Shown: positions 17,229 to 26,095 of the stretch, one piece after another
How positions within the stretch are numbered: position 1 is the stretch's first letter
Layout: each line of letters opens with the position of its first letter
From: Pseudonocardiaceae bacterium YIM PH 21723
Lineage (GTDB): Bacteria; Actinomycetota; Actinomycetes; Mycobacteriales; Pseudonocardiaceae
DNA length: 64,000 bases
Direction: 5' to 3'
Assembly: GCA_003600225.1 (NCBI GenBank)
Contig: QZFT01000036.1
Span: forward strand, 1-64,000
Made by a program: the position numbers and the translations under genes
Notes under the pieces: model-generated
Told to the model about the DNA's origin: nothing
The model's input: the letters and a program-made list of their open reading frames with translations, nothing else
The model's database searches: none

Positions 17229-17496
17229 GCGAGACACCCTGGTCCGGGACGTACTGCTGTACACCGTCGCGCGGATGGCGATGGTCGCCGCCATCGCCGC
17301 GATCCTGGTCCTGTGCGGGGTCCCGTTGCTGGTCGCCGGCGTGCTGGCGATCGTGGTGATGCTCCCGCTGTCCCTGTTCATCCTGGCGCCGCTGCGCAGG
17401 CGGGTCGCGCAGGGCATCAACGAGCGGCAGGCCGTCCGGGACGCCGAGCGGGAGAAGCTTCGCGCGCAGCTGCGCGGAGATACCGCTGCGGAGTAG
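17221..17496 (+). CDS. DUF4229 small membrane protein
   Basis: The 91-residue protein has two membrane helices (VARMAMVAAIAAILVLCGV and LVAGVLAIVVMLPLSLFI). They are followed by a basic, Arg-rich cytoplasmic tail starting LRRRVAQGINERQ. This matches the DUF4229 pattern common in actinobacteria. ATG 17221 overlaps the Lrp stop by 8 bases. Function unknown. Confidence 0.8.
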   Translation: MAERDTLVRDVLLYTVARMAMVAAIAAILVLCGVPLLVAGVLAIVVMLPLSLFILAPLRRRVAQGINERQAVRDAEREKLRAQLRGDTAAE

Positions 17497-17559
17497 ACGC
17501 AGTAACGATCAGCTGTCACACCATTACGGTGGGTATCCATTTGGGCCTACCGTGCCCGG

Positions 17560-18114
17560 GTGGATCCTGGGAAACGCGTGTTCGCGCCCGGCGTGGGCGT
17601 CGTACTGCTCTATCTGCTGGTGATCTGCAACCAGTACTCGGCGAAGCTGCTGATCGAGTTCCTCGGAGCCGACCGGGATGGCACTCAGCTCGCCCGCTCG
17701 CTGTTCTCCTTCCGCTGGTTCCTGCCCGGGGTCGCGGACATGCCCGAGCCGGTCGTCATCTACTGCGACCTGGTCGCCGTGCTGTTCGCGGTGCTCGCCG
17801 CCCTTTTCCTGAGACGCGTCGGGCTTCATCCGGGTAAGTCTGGATTCGAGCTCTTCCTCACCGCCTTCGGCGCCACCATGGCCGCCGCGATCGGCGCGGT
17901 GCTCGCCGGTTCCCTGCTGAGTCAGGTGCTCCAGCTCGGCCTGAAGGCGAGCCTGATCGAGCAGTTCCTGTCCTCGGCCGGCGCCGGAATCCTCATCAGC
18001 TTCATCGTCGGCGGCGTGGTCGTGCAGACGGTGAAATCCGAGGCGGGCCCGTCCACCGCGTTGTTCGGCAATCCCCGGCCTCCGCGGGCCGGCAACGGAC
18101 CGTTGTCCTTGTAG
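17560..18114 (+). CDS. Hypothetical polytopic membrane protein
   Basis: The 184-residue product has hydrophobic segments at about 9-30, 65-85, 98-122 and 136-158, with Phe- and Leu-rich faces and a short Pro/Gly C-terminal tail. GTG 17560 is the most plausible start, though no strong ribosome binding site is visible. It is 20 bases upstream of the next gene and codirectional, so it may belong to the same unit as the shared-motif pair. No family recognised. Confidence 0.65.
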   Translation: MDPGKRVFAPGVGVVLLYLLVICNQYSAKLLIEFLGADRDGTQLARSLFSFRWFLPGVADMPEPVVIYCDLVAVLFAVLAALFLRRVGLHPGKSGFELFLTAFGATMAAAIGAVLAGSLLSQVLQLGLKASLIEQFLSSAGAGILISFIVGGVVVQTVKSEAGPSTALFGNPRPPRAGNGPLSL

Positions 18115-18134
18115 AAGCTTTCGAGGGGTTCACC

Positions 18135-19832
18135 GTGCACTCAGCCTTGTCCGTACGACCGGAGAGCACCAGCGAGGCGACCCGCTACCTGTGCATCGCC
18201 GCGAGAGCCGACGAGAGCTTCGGCTCCCGGTTGATCGGCGAACTGCTGTACACCGACCTCCGTGCGGTCGCGCCCAGCGTGGGCATCGACCTCCGGCCGG
18301 TGCTGTCACACGGCCTGGCGGCGCGCACGCAGTGGCGTGACCGGGACATCAGCGTGCTGCTGGTGATGGCCCTCAGCCTGCTGATCGCTCCGGTGTTCTC
18401 CCTGGTCAGCTGGTTCCTGCTGCTGCCGTTGCTGGGCTTCGTCGGGAAGACGGCGCAGAATCTCGGGAAGCTTCGGGTGCTGCTGGCCATGCCGGTGGTG
18501 ATCATCTTCTACTTCGTCTTCCTGCAGGTGTCGCTGGAGGACGCGGACACCGGCTACTGGCTGGGCAGTTCCTGGTTCGCCTCGCTGGCGGCGCTGGTCC
18601 TGTTCGGGCTGTTCGTCCGGGACCGGTTGCGGACCCGGCAGGCCCTCGTCGGCGAGCTGCGCCGGGACCGGTTCCCGACCAGGCCGCTGCCGAACCCGCA
18701 GACCTCCCCGGCGTTGCAGGCCAAGATCGATGAGGTGTGCGCGGCGCAGTACGGCAACGTGACCGTCTACGGCGAGTTCACCCCGTTCATCGGGAACGGC
18801 ATGCGCGTCTCCGACTGGTCGTTCGCGCTGCCGACCGTGGTCAGCGGGGAACGCCCGCACGACGCGGAGAACACGGTGGCCATCGATCCCCTGGAGCTCA
18901 TCGAGCACGTCCGTTCCCGGTTGGCGCTGCTCGGCGATCCCGCCGGCCGGGCGACGGACGGCGACCGGCTGCACGGGCTGACCCTGGACGATCGCGTGTA
19001 CGTGACCGGAACCGATCTGGCGCAGCGGCCCGAACTGCTGCCGACCAGGGACCGGCCCCCGGTGCACCAGGTGTCCTCGGCGCTGGTCGGCGAGATCGCC
19101 GGCGCGCCGCGGGGAGCGGCCCGGCACTACCTGTGCGCCTCGGTCCCCTCCTGGGGCGGCGAGGTCGTCGCGACCACGTTCCTGCACTTCTCCACCGACG
19201 GCCGGATGCTCTACCTGGAGTGCGCCTGCACCATCCTGGTACCGCTGGCCCGCAAGTACCACGAGGTGGACCGGCTGACCGACCAGGTGAGCCCCGAGCA
19301 GATCCTGTGGACGGTGGCCCGCGCCGCGACCGGGCTGGGCACCGCCGTGTTCGGCACCCCGCTGCGGCTGCTCCGCGGCTGGTGGCGGGACTTCCGCGCG
19401 CCCACGCGTCACCTGGGCACGCTCGCTCAGGCGAGAGAGGACCTCGGCTTCAACTACGGCGCCCAGCTGAGCATCCGGGAACTGGGCAGCCTGGAGGGCG
19501 GTCTGTTCAGCCAGCGGGAACAGCAGCAGCACCTGCAGAACGCGTTCGGCATCTCCGACCGGCATCCGTGGCTGCAATACCAGAACTACTTCCAGGTGAT
19601 GGACGGCCGCAAGCACCTGAAGCTGGTGGAGCGTCACGTGCTGGCCGCGATCCTGGACTTCCTGGACGACAAGGGCGTGGACACCACCGAGTTCCGCAGC
19701 AGGCAGATGACCATCCTCAACCAGGGCATCATCCAGACCGGTGGGGTCAACGTGGTCGGCAACCAGGCCGTCGGTGAGCAGGCCACGGCCAACCAGCAGC
19801 TCAGTGAGCAGGGATCGGCGAAGGGCGCGTGA
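18135..19832 (+). CDS. Large membrane protein with C-terminal GNQAVG motif
   Basis: The 565-residue protein has a cytoplasmic N-terminus of about 70 residues and then membrane segments near 74-95, 97-110, 117-135 and 148-163. A long soluble region follows, ending in a helical part (QQQHLQNAFGISDRHPWLQY). The last 40 residues change character and become Gly/Asn/Gln-rich: IIQTGGVNVVGNQAVGEQ then ATANQQ. A very similar motif opens the next protein. GAGGGG 7 bases before GTG 18135 supports the start. The stop overlaps the next start. I recognise no enzyme domain; a membrane-anchored signalling or effector role is inferred from the shared motif only. Confidence 0.7.
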   Translation: MHSALSVRPESTSEATRYLCIAARADESFGSRLIGELLYTDLRAVAPSVGIDLRPVLSHGLAARTQWRDRDISVLLVMALSLLIAPVFSLVSWFLLLPLLGFVGKTAQNLGKLRVLLAMPVVIIFYFVFLQVSLEDADTGYWLGSSWFASLAALVLFGLFVRDRLRTRQALVGELRRDRFPTRPLPNPQTSPALQAKIDEVCAAQYGNVTVYGEFTPFIGNGMRVSDWSFALPTVVSGERPHDAENTVAIDPLELIEHVRSRLALLGDPAGRATDGDRLHGLTLDDRVYVTGTDLAQRPELLPTRDRPPVHQVSSALVGEIAGAPRGAARHYLCASVPSWGGEVVATTFLHFSTDGRMLYLECACTILVPLARKYHEVDRLTDQVSPEQILWTVARAATGLGTAVFGTPLRLLRGWWRDFRAPTRHLGTLAQAREDLGFNYGAQLSIRELGSLEGGLFSQREQQQHLQNAFGISDRHPWLQYQNYFQVMDGRKHLKLVERHVLAAILDFLDDKGVDTTEFRSRQMTILNQGIIQTGGVNVVGNQAVGEQATANQQLSEQGSAKGA

Positions 19833-20176
19833 TGGCCGAGAACAACATCAACTACGGCTACCAGCAGTCCGGTGGCACCGCGCACATCGGCAACCAGGCC
19901 ATCGGCCACGGGGCCACCGCGAACTCCGGCCCACCGGCTCAGCTCGTCGGACTGCTGGACGAGCTGAGCCGGCTGGTCGAGGAGAACCGCGAACGGCTGC
20001 CGGCCGAGGCCGAGGTCTCCGCGCGCATCCTGCGCGAGGAGCTGGCCGCCGAGCAGCCGAACCGCTCCCTGGTCTCCCGGATGATCAGTTCACTGAGTGA
20101 CCTGGTGAAGCCGGTCGCGCCGCTGGCCACCACCGTCGCCGAGATCGCCAAGGCCGTCGGTGAGCTCAGCTCCTGA
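19832..20176 (+). CDS. Small helical protein with N-terminal GNQAIG motif
   Basis: The 114-residue protein begins NINYGYQQSGGTAHIGNQAI followed by GHGATAN, a Gly/Asn/Gln-rich stretch like the C-terminus of the upstream protein. The rest is helical: a charged pair of helices (LLDELSRLVEENRERL) and an amphipathic C-terminus (LVSRMISSLSDLVKPVAPLA). Actinobacteria encode many short proteins with this plan, often thought to be membrane-active effectors paired with a sensor. ATG 19832 overlaps the upstream stop by one base. Its last 87 bases overlap a converging gene. Confidence 0.65.
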   Translation: MAENNINYGYQQSGGTAHIGNQAIGHGATANSGPPAQLVGLLDELSRLVEENRERLPAEAEVSARILREELAAEQPNRSLVSRMISSLSDLVKPVAPLATTVAEIAKAVGELSS

Positions 20177-21352
20177 CCCGGCCGGTCGTACCAGCACCGC
20201 CGCCGCCGTGCCGATCAACGCGAGCACGAACAACGCCAGCAGGCCGTTGTCGTTCCACCACTGCGACCACTCGATCCGCATGCTGAGCAGCAGGAACGGA
20301 ACCAGCAGCAGCCACGGGGTCACCCGTCGCCGAAGCCCGGCGTGCATCAGCTGCACCGCGATCAGCAGCAACCACACCCAGTGGTGGTCCCAGCTGAACG
20401 GGGACAGCGCGCAGCAACAGGAGCCGAGCAGGCCGATGGCCATGGCAGTCCAGCCGCGCCGATGCGCCTGGGCGGCGACCCACAGCACGGCGATGCCCAG
20501 GGCCGCGCCGCCCGCCATCCACACCAGGCGGGCGGTTCCCTCGGTCAGGCCGCAACGCAGCAGCCAGCCCATCACCGACATGTTGCCGCCGGAGGCCAGG
20601 CCCGCCGCGGTGATCCGGGCCGGGTCGCCGATGACGCCGCCGAACCAGAAGCTCACCGCGCTTCCCGGTGCGATGAGGAAGCCGATCAGGATGGTGCCGG
20701 CGAAGGTGCCGGTGGCGACCGCCGCCGCGCGGAAGCGCCGGGTGAAGACCAGGTAGGCGATGAACAACAGCGGGGTCAGCTTGATCGCGGCCGCCACACC
20801 GATGCCGACTCCCTGCCAGCGACTGGGCGTGGTGCGCACCAGATCGAAGACCACCAGGGCCAGCAGTACCAGGTTGATCTGGCCGATCACCACCGAGTTG
20901 AACACCGCTTCGGTGCAGAACAGGGCCACCGAGGCCACCGCGGTGATCGCGATCAGGGTGTGGTCGGCCCGCCTGCCCATCGCGCGCAGCAGCCGCCAGA
21001 CCACCAGCGGCACGATCGCCAGGTTGACCACGGTGAACAGCATGAGTGCGAACGAGCCGGGCAGGATCGCCAGCGGGCTGAACAGCAGTGCCGCGAACGG
21101 TGGGTAGTTGAACGGAAGGTCCTGGGTGCCGTACAGGCCGACCTCGTACAGCGGTTTGCCGTGCAGCAGCCAGCCGCCCGCCGCCCGGTAGACCCGGGTA
21201 TCGATCGTCACCGGCCGCAGGGCGGGCCAGAGCAGATACAGGCAGCCGTATGTCACCGCGAGGGACAGCAGAATTCGAATCCCCCAGGTGACCGGCTTCT
21301 GGTGCCGTCCCGGTGCTTCTTCAGTCACCGGACGGTCGATCAGAGTCGTCAC
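20090..21352 (-). CDS. GT87-family mannosyltransferase-like membrane protein (DUF2029)
   Basis: The 420-residue protein has about ten hydrophobic segments and the GT87 signature region IDTRVYRAAGGWLLHGKPLY after the first helix, holding the catalytic Asp. A second family block is PFNYPPFAALLFSPLA. Relatives such as mycobacterial PimE add alpha-1,2-mannose from polyprenyl-phosphomannose to cell-envelope glycolipids on the outer face. The ATG at 21352 is the first start. The C-terminal 29 residues (TDGLGDLGDGGGQRRD...) are unlike the rest and run antisense through the converging gene. Confidence 0.82.
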   Translation of the reverse strand: MTTLIDRPVTEEAPGRHQKPVTWGIRILLSLAVTYGCLYLLWPALRPVTIDTRVYRAAGGWLLHGKPLYEVGLYGTQDLPFNYPPFAALLFSPLAILPGSFALMLFTVVNLAIVPLVVWRLLRAMGRRADHTLIAITAVASVALFCTEAVFNSVVIGQINLVLLALVVFDLVRTTPSRWQGVGIGVAAAIKLTPLLFIAYLVFTRRFRAAAVATGTFAGTILIGFLIAPGSAVSFWFGGVIGDPARITAAGLASGGNMSVMGWLLRCGLTEGTARLVWMAGGAALGIAVLWVAAQAHRRGWTAMAIGLLGSCCCALSPFSWDHHWVWLLLIAVQLMHAGLRRRVTPWLLLVPFLLLSMRIEWSQWWNDNGLLALFVLALIGTAAAVLVRPAGSGAELTDGLGDLGDGGGQRRDRLHQVTQ

Positions 21353-21404
21353 GCGATCAAGACGCCCAGGGGTGGGCGGAAAGTTGCGACCCCGAATATA
21401 ACGA

Positions 21405-22052
21405 CTAGGTCACAGAGCGTGTTTCGGCAGGTCGATCCGGTTTCTGTCCGAATTTGGCAAAGCCATCGGACAACAGGTCAATGGTCATCCGCAGCTGCTC
21501 GCGGTGCTGTTCCCGGGACCGGGGGGTCATGTGGGGCAGCAGATCGACGCCCGCGTTGATCGCGCCCATCAGCATCGCGCAGGTGAGTTGAAGCTTCGGA
21601 TCGCTCGTCTCGCCATGGCCCTCCTCGACCATGATGTCCACCAGCAGGTCCTTGTACTTCATCTGCAGCTGCCGGTACTTGGCGACCAGCGCGGGAGTGC
21701 TGCGCAGGATCTCGCCGAACCGCTCGATCTTCGCGAACTCCTGCTCCGGGATGTCCGCCGAGGTGGACATTGACAGCTGGTAGATCCCCTCCAGCAGTGA
21801 GGTGCCCGCCGGGCGGTTGCGGATGCCCTCGCGGAACAGTTCGACCATCGGCTCGTCCTGGTCGAAGAACAGGTCTTCCTTGCTGCCGAAGTAGTTGAAG
21901 ACGGTCTTGACCGAGACCTCGGCCTTCGCCGCGATCTGGGTGACGGTCACCGCGTCGAAGCCGTGCTGGAAGAACAGGCCCTGGGCGGCTTCGGCGATCA
22001 ACTTTCGCGTCCGCTGCTTCTTCAACTCGCGCAGCCCAGGAACATCTGTCAT
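21405..22052 (-). CDS. TetR-family regulator divergent from an ABC exporter
   Basis: The product has 215 residues. An N-terminal helix-turn-helix (AAQGLFFQHGFDAVTVTQIA then VSVKTVFNYFGSKEDLF) is followed by a variable helical ligand domain. I start at the second in-frame ATG (22052) because MTDVPGLRELKKQRTRKLI fits the family opening. It is transcribed away from a DrrA/DrrB-type ABC exporter across an AT-rich gap, the usual layout for a repressor of a drug-efflux operon. The inducer is unknown. Confidence 0.9.
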   Translation of the reverse strand: MTDVPGLRELKKQRTRKLIAEAAQGLFFQHGFDAVTVTQIAAKAEVSVKTVFNYFGSKEDLFFDQDEPMVELFREGIRNRPAGTSLLEGIYQLSMSTSADIPEQEFAKIERFGEILRSTPALVAKYRQLQMKYKDLLVDIMVEEGHGETSDPKLQLTCAMLMGAINAGVDLLPHMTPRSREQHREQLRMTIDLLSDGFAKFGQKPDRPAETRSVT

Positions 22053-22134
22053 GGCAACTATCGTACAAAACATTCAGCCGGATGATTTTTATATTGAGTT
22101 GTAAGTTTGCAGCGGGGTGTGTCAATCTCTCGGC
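22053..22134. promoter_or_regulatory. AT-rich divergent promoter between tetR and the exporter operon
   Basis: This 82-base gap is strikingly AT-rich for the window (GATGATTTTTATATTGAGTT lies within it) and must hold promoters for both directions. I do not see one unambiguous palindromic operator. Confidence 0.5.
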
Positions 22135-23121
22135 GTGACGAGCGACATGGGGGGCCGGACGAAGCCGGCCGTGTACGCCGAGGGGCTGCGAAAGCGCTTC
22201 GGCGAGACTCTGGCGCTGGACGGCATTGATCTTGCGGTCCAGCCGGGTACCGTCTTCGGCCTGCTCGGGCCGAACGGTGCGGGCAAGACCACCACGGTTC
22301 GGGTGCTGACCACGCTGTTGAAGCCGGACGCGGGCGAAGCTTCGGTCGCCGGGTTCGACGTGCTCCGCGATCCACAGCAGGTACGGGCGAATGTCGGTCT
22401 GACCGGCCAGTACGCCGCGGTGGACGAGTTGCTCACCGGCTTCGAGAACCTGGTGATGGTCGGCAGGCTCTCCCGGATGACCCGCCGGGACGCGCGGCGC
22501 CGGGCGGACGAACTGCTGGCCCGGTTCCAGCTCAGCGACGCGGCCGGGAAGCTCGCGAAGACGTACTCCGGCGGCATGCGCCGGCGACTGGATCTGGCGG
22601 CCAGCCTGATGGTGTCGCCGCCGGTGCTGGTGCTGGACGAGCCGACGACCGGCCTGGACCCGCGGTCCCGGCTGGGGTTGTGGACCACCATCGAGGATCT
22701 GGTGGCCGAGGGCACCACGGTCCTGCTCACCACCCAGTACCTGGAGGAGGCGGACCGGCTCGCCGACCGGATCGCGGTCATCGACCGTGGCCGGGTCATC
22801 GCCGAGGGCACGCCCAGTGAGCTGAAGCGGCAGGTCGGCGGCTCGGAAATCGACCTGGAGCTCGGTGAGGAGCTCACTGAGGCCCAGGTGGTCTCAGCGG
22901 CCGAACTGGTGGAGCGGACGCTGGGCAAACAGGTCAGCACCGACCTGGCGACCCGCAGGCTGTCCGCGCCGGCGGACGGGGTGAAGGCGTTGCGCCTGGT
23001 CCTGCAGGAGCTGGAGGACGCCGGCTACGAGGTCGTCGACGCCGCGGTGCGCAGGCCGTCGCTGGACCAGGTCTTCCTGCAGCTCACCGGCCACAGCGCG
23101 GATGACGAGGGGGAGAAGTGA
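22135..23121 (+). CDS. DrrA-type ABC transporter ATP-binding protein
   Basis: The product has 328 residues. Walker A GPNGAGKTTTVR, signature YSGGMRRRLDLA and Walker B VLVLDEPTTGLD are all present in order. The C-terminal extension of about 90 residues is typical of the DAN/DrrA antibiotic-resistance subfamily. It energises export with the permease encoded next. GTG 22135 is chosen as the first start close to the conserved VYAEGLRKRFGE opening. Likely controlled by the divergent TetR. Confidence 0.92.
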   Translation: MTSDMGGRTKPAVYAEGLRKRFGETLALDGIDLAVQPGTVFGLLGPNGAGKTTTVRVLTTLLKPDAGEASVAGFDVLRDPQQVRANVGLTGQYAAVDELLTGFENLVMVGRLSRMTRRDARRRADELLARFQLSDAAGKLAKTYSGGMRRRLDLAASLMVSPPVLVLDEPTTGLDPRSRLGLWTTIEDLVAEGTTVLLTTQYLEEADRLADRIAVIDRGRVIAEGTPSELKRQVGGSEIDLELGEELTEAQVVSAAELVERTLGKQVSTDLATRRLSAPADGVKALRLVLQELEDAGYEVVDAAVRRPSLDQVFLQLTGHSADDEGEK

Positions 23122-23936
23122 TGGCGACGACCACACAGGCCGCGCCCAGCAGGCTGGGCTGGATGATCAATGACGCGCTGGTCATGGTCGGCAGGCAGAT
23201 CCGGCACATTCCCCGGGTCCCGGAGAAGCTCGCCGCGGCCACCTTCCAGCCGCTGGTGTTCGTCGTGCTGTTCGCGTACGTGTTCGGCAGCGGGATCCAG
23301 ATCCCGGGTGTCGACTACAAGGAATTCCTGATGGCGGGCATCTTCGTGCAGACGATGATCTTCGGCTGCATGAACACCTCCGTCGGACTGTCCACCGACA
23401 TGAAGGCCGGACTCATCGACCGGTTCCGCTCGCTGCCGATGAGCCGGTCCGCGGTGTTGTTCGGCAGGACCGTCGGGGACACCGTCGAGTCGTGCATCGG
23501 GCTGACCGTGATGGTGCTCTGCGGACTCCTCGTGGGCTGGCGGATCCGCGGAAGCTTCCTGGAGGCGATCGCCGGGTTCGCGCTGCTGATCCTGATCAAC
23601 TACACGTTCGCCTGGCTGGGCGCGCTACTCGGCATCGTCATCAAGGAACCGTCCGCCATCCCGGCGACCGCGGGCATGGTGATCTTCCCGCTGACCTTCG
23701 TGGCGAACACCTTCGTCCAGCCGGACGGCATGCCGGGCTGGTTGAAGTGGGTCGCCCAGCACAATCCGGTGAGCTCCATGGTGCAGGCGCTGCGGGAGCT
23801 GTTCGGTAACACCGGGACCTCGCCGCTGCCCGATGTCTGGGTGCTGCAACACAGCGTCCTGGCCGCGGTGATCTGGTGCGTACTGATCCTGGCGGTCAGC
23901 TGGCCGCTGGCGGTCCGCGCCTATCGCAAGGCCTGA
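23121..23936 (+). CDS. DrrB-type ABC-2 permease
   Basis: The 271-residue protein has six hydrophobic segments of the ABC-2 type. It includes the family block DMKAGLIDRFRSLPMSRSAV and the loop PVSSMVQALRELFGN. ATG 23121 overlaps the stop of the ATPase gene, so the two subunits are coupled. Together they form an exporter of lipophilic compounds; the substrate cannot be read from sequence. Confidence 0.9.
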   Translation: MATTTQAAPSRLGWMINDALVMVGRQIRHIPRVPEKLAAATFQPLVFVVLFAYVFGSGIQIPGVDYKEFLMAGIFVQTMIFGCMNTSVGLSTDMKAGLIDRFRSLPMSRSAVLFGRTVGDTVESCIGLTVMVLCGLLVGWRIRGSFLEAIAGFALLILINYTFAWLGALLGIVIKEPSAIPATAGMVIFPLTFVANTFVQPDGMPGWLKWVAQHNPVSSMVQALRELFGNTGTSPLPDVWVLQHSVLAAVIWCVLILAVSWPLAVRAYRKA

Positions 23937-23956
23937 CGGGCCACGTATCAAGGGGG

Positions 23957-23992
23957 AGGAGCGTCGCACCTGGAAACGGGTGCGACGCTCCT
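23957..23992. terminator. Bidirectional stem-loop terminator
   Basis: AGGAGCGTCGCACC and its exact complement flank a TGGAAAC loop. The stem sits between the converging exporter operon and the response regulator gene. Confidence 0.85.
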
Positions 23993-23999
23993 GAAAGCT

Positions 24000-24644
24000 T
24001 CAGCCGCCGAGGTGCCGCAGTACCGCGAGCACCCGGCGGTGGTCGTCGGTGGACGGCGGCAGGCCGAGCTTGGTGAAGATGTTGGTGACGTGCTTCTCCA
24101 CCGAGGCCTGGGTGACGACGAGCGCCTTGGCGATGGCCGTGTTGGACCGGCCCTCGGCCATCAGCGCCAGCACCTCGCGCTCCCGCGGGGTCAGCGTGGA
24201 CAGTCCGTTGTCGCCGCGCTTGGCGCCCATCAGCTGGCTCACCACCTCGGGATCCAGCACCGTCTCACCGGCGGCGATCCGCTGTAGCGCGGAGATGAAG
24301 TCACTGACATCGGCGACCCGGTCCTTGAGCAGGTAGCCGATGCCGTCGGCCCGGCCGGCCAGCAGCTGGGCGGCATACCGGGTCTCCACGTACTGGGAGA
24401 ACACCAGGATGCCCTGGCCGGGGAAGGCGGAGCGGACCGCGATCGCCGCCCGCAGCCCCTCATCGGTGTGCGTGGGTGGCATCCGGATGTCCACCACGGC
24501 CACGTCCGGCCGGGTCTCGGTGACCGCGGGCAGCACGTCATCCCCGGTGCCGACGGTGGCCACCACCTCATGGCCGCGCAGGGTGAGCAGCTGGACGAGC
24601 CCATCCCGCAACACCACCGAATCCTCGGCGATCACGATTCGCAT
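24000..24644 (-). CDS. NarL/LuxR-type response regulator
   Basis: The product has 214 residues. The receiver domain has acidic pocket E7-D8, phospho-acceptor D52 in VAVVDIRMPP, and a conserved Lys in YLLKDRV. A C-terminal LuxR helix-turn-helix reads LTPREREVLALMAEGRSNTA. It is 12 bases downstream of its cognate histidine kinase. The pair lies next to the exporter but converges on it, so any control of the exporter is only a possibility. Confidence 0.93.
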   Translation of the reverse strand: MRIVIAEDSVVLRDGLVQLLTLRGHEVVATVGTGDDVLPAVTETRPDVAVVDIRMPPTHTDEGLRAAIAVRSAFPGQGILVFSQYVETRYAAQLLAGRADGIGYLLKDRVADVSDFISALQRIAAGETVLDPEVVSQLMGAKRGDNGLSTLTPREREVLALMAEGRSNTAIAKALVVTQASVEKHVTNIFTKLGLPPSTDDHRRVLAVLRHLGG

Positions 24645-24656
24645 TGTGCTGTTCCC

Positions 24657-25949
24657 CTAGGCGTGTGCGGGCAGATCGACGGTGACGCTCGTGGGGCCTC
24701 CGGGTGGGCTGGTCACGGACAGCGTGCCGTCCACGGTGCGCACCCGTTCCCGCAACCCGATCAGCCCGGTCCCCGGCCCGTCCAGGGTGGCGCCGCCGGT
24801 GCCATCGTCGCTCACCCGCAGCTGTACCTGGTCATCCGAGGTGGTCAGTTCGATGTAGATCGCCCGGGCACCGGCGTGCTTGACCACGTTGGTCAGCAGT
24901 TCGGCCGCGCAGAAGTAGGCGATCGTCTCGATGGCCTGTGATGGACGAACCGGGGCGTCGGCGCGCACCGTCACCGGGATGACGCAGCGGGCCGCGAGCG
25001 TGGTCAGCGCCGGTTCCAGGCCGTTGTCCAGCACCGGCGGGTGGATGCCGCGCGCCAGGTCGCGCAGTTCGGTGAGCGCCTCCTTGGCGTCCTGATGCGC
25101 GGTGTCCAGCAGGTCCCTGGCCTGATCCATCCCGGTGCCGGTGGCGAGCCGTTCCTTCACCTCGCCGAGCTTCATCGCCACGGTGACCAGCCGCGCCTGG
25201 GCGCCGTCGTGCAGGTCCCGCTCGATCCGCCGCAACAGGGCGGCGGTGTCGTCCACCGCGTGAGTGCGGGACTGTTCCAGCTGCGCCACCCGCTCGGCCG
25301 CAGTCACCCCCAGGAGACCGCGGACGAGCATGGTGTGCAGGCCGGCCAGGCCCCTGGTGATCACCGGGCTCAGCCAGAAGATCAGCACGCCGAGGACGGC
25401 CAGCCCCGCCATCCGGGCCGGGGTGTCCACCGGGACGTAGGGTCCCAACATCATTCCGCGATGCGCTTCCCCGTTCGGGTCGAACCACACCGCGGTGAAC
25501 CGCTCCCAGTACCAGTAGGTCATCAGGCCGGGCCCGAGCGCCCAGAAGACGATGCTCAGCACGAAGGTGGTCACCGTGATCGGGAAGGTGACCAGGTGGA
25601 ACAGCAACGCCCGCCAGGAGGACGGCCGAAGCACCTGGTGCTTCACCCAGCCCACCAGCCCGGGTGCCGCCGGCTGTTGCGGCGCCGGTTCCTCGATCTT
25701 CGCCCCGAGCAGTTCCCTGGCCAGGCCCCGGTAGCCGCCGCCGAGCCCGCGCCCGATCACCAGCAGGGCGGCCACCACCGGCAGTCCGAACACCAGCAGC
25801 GCCAGCGGCGTACCCGCGCCGACCGTGACACAGAACAGGATCAGGCTGGCGATCGCCATCGGCAGGCCGACGAGCAGGTACAGAAACGCCCGCCAGGTCT
25901 CAGCCTGGAAAGGCCCCCTCAGGAAGTTCACCGTTGGATTCTCACTCAT
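24657..25949 (-). CDS. Sensor histidine kinase (NarL-partner, HisKA_3) with membrane sensor domains
   Basis: The product has 430 residues. Two successive hydrophobic sensor units (about 18-70 and 112-215) resemble the duplicated actinobacterial PF13796 sensor domain. The dimerisation helix carries phospho-acceptor H247 in RRIERDLHDGAQARL. The ATPase domain has the N box ELLTNVVKHA and a Gly-rich lid (DGTGGATLDGPGTGLIGL). I start at the ATG at 25949 (MSENPTVN). No extracellular domain is visible, so it probably senses membrane or envelope stress, as many such kinases do. Confidence 0.92.
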   Translation of the reverse strand: MSENPTVNFLRGPFQAETWRAFLYLLVGLPMAIASLILFCVTVGAGTPLALLVFGLPVVAALLVIGRGLGGGYRGLARELLGAKIEEPAPQQPAAPGLVGWVKHQVLRPSSWRALLFHLVTFPITVTTFVLSIVFWALGPGLMTYWYWERFTAVWFDPNGEAHRGMMLGPYVPVDTPARMAGLAVLGVLIFWLSPVITRGLAGLHTMLVRGLLGVTAAERVAQLEQSRTHAVDDTAALLRRIERDLHDGAQARLVTVAMKLGEVKERLATGTGMDQARDLLDTAHQDAKEALTELRDLARGIHPPVLDNGLEPALTTLAARCVIPVTVRADAPVRPSQAIETIAYFCAAELLTNVVKHAGARAIYIELTTSDDQVQLRVSDDGTGGATLDGPGTGLIGLRERVRTVDGTLSVTSPPGGPTSVTVDLPAHA

Positions 25950-26095
25950 CTCCGCCCCCACCTGACCGCCGACCGAACACGCTCAAGCCTGCTCGACCGG
26001 CCGTCGCGATCCCAGCGAGCCAACGCCACAGTTCACCCTCGGGTTATCCCTACCCCGTCAAATTCGGGTGCGACGCGGGTGAAGCTTCAGCCAGG

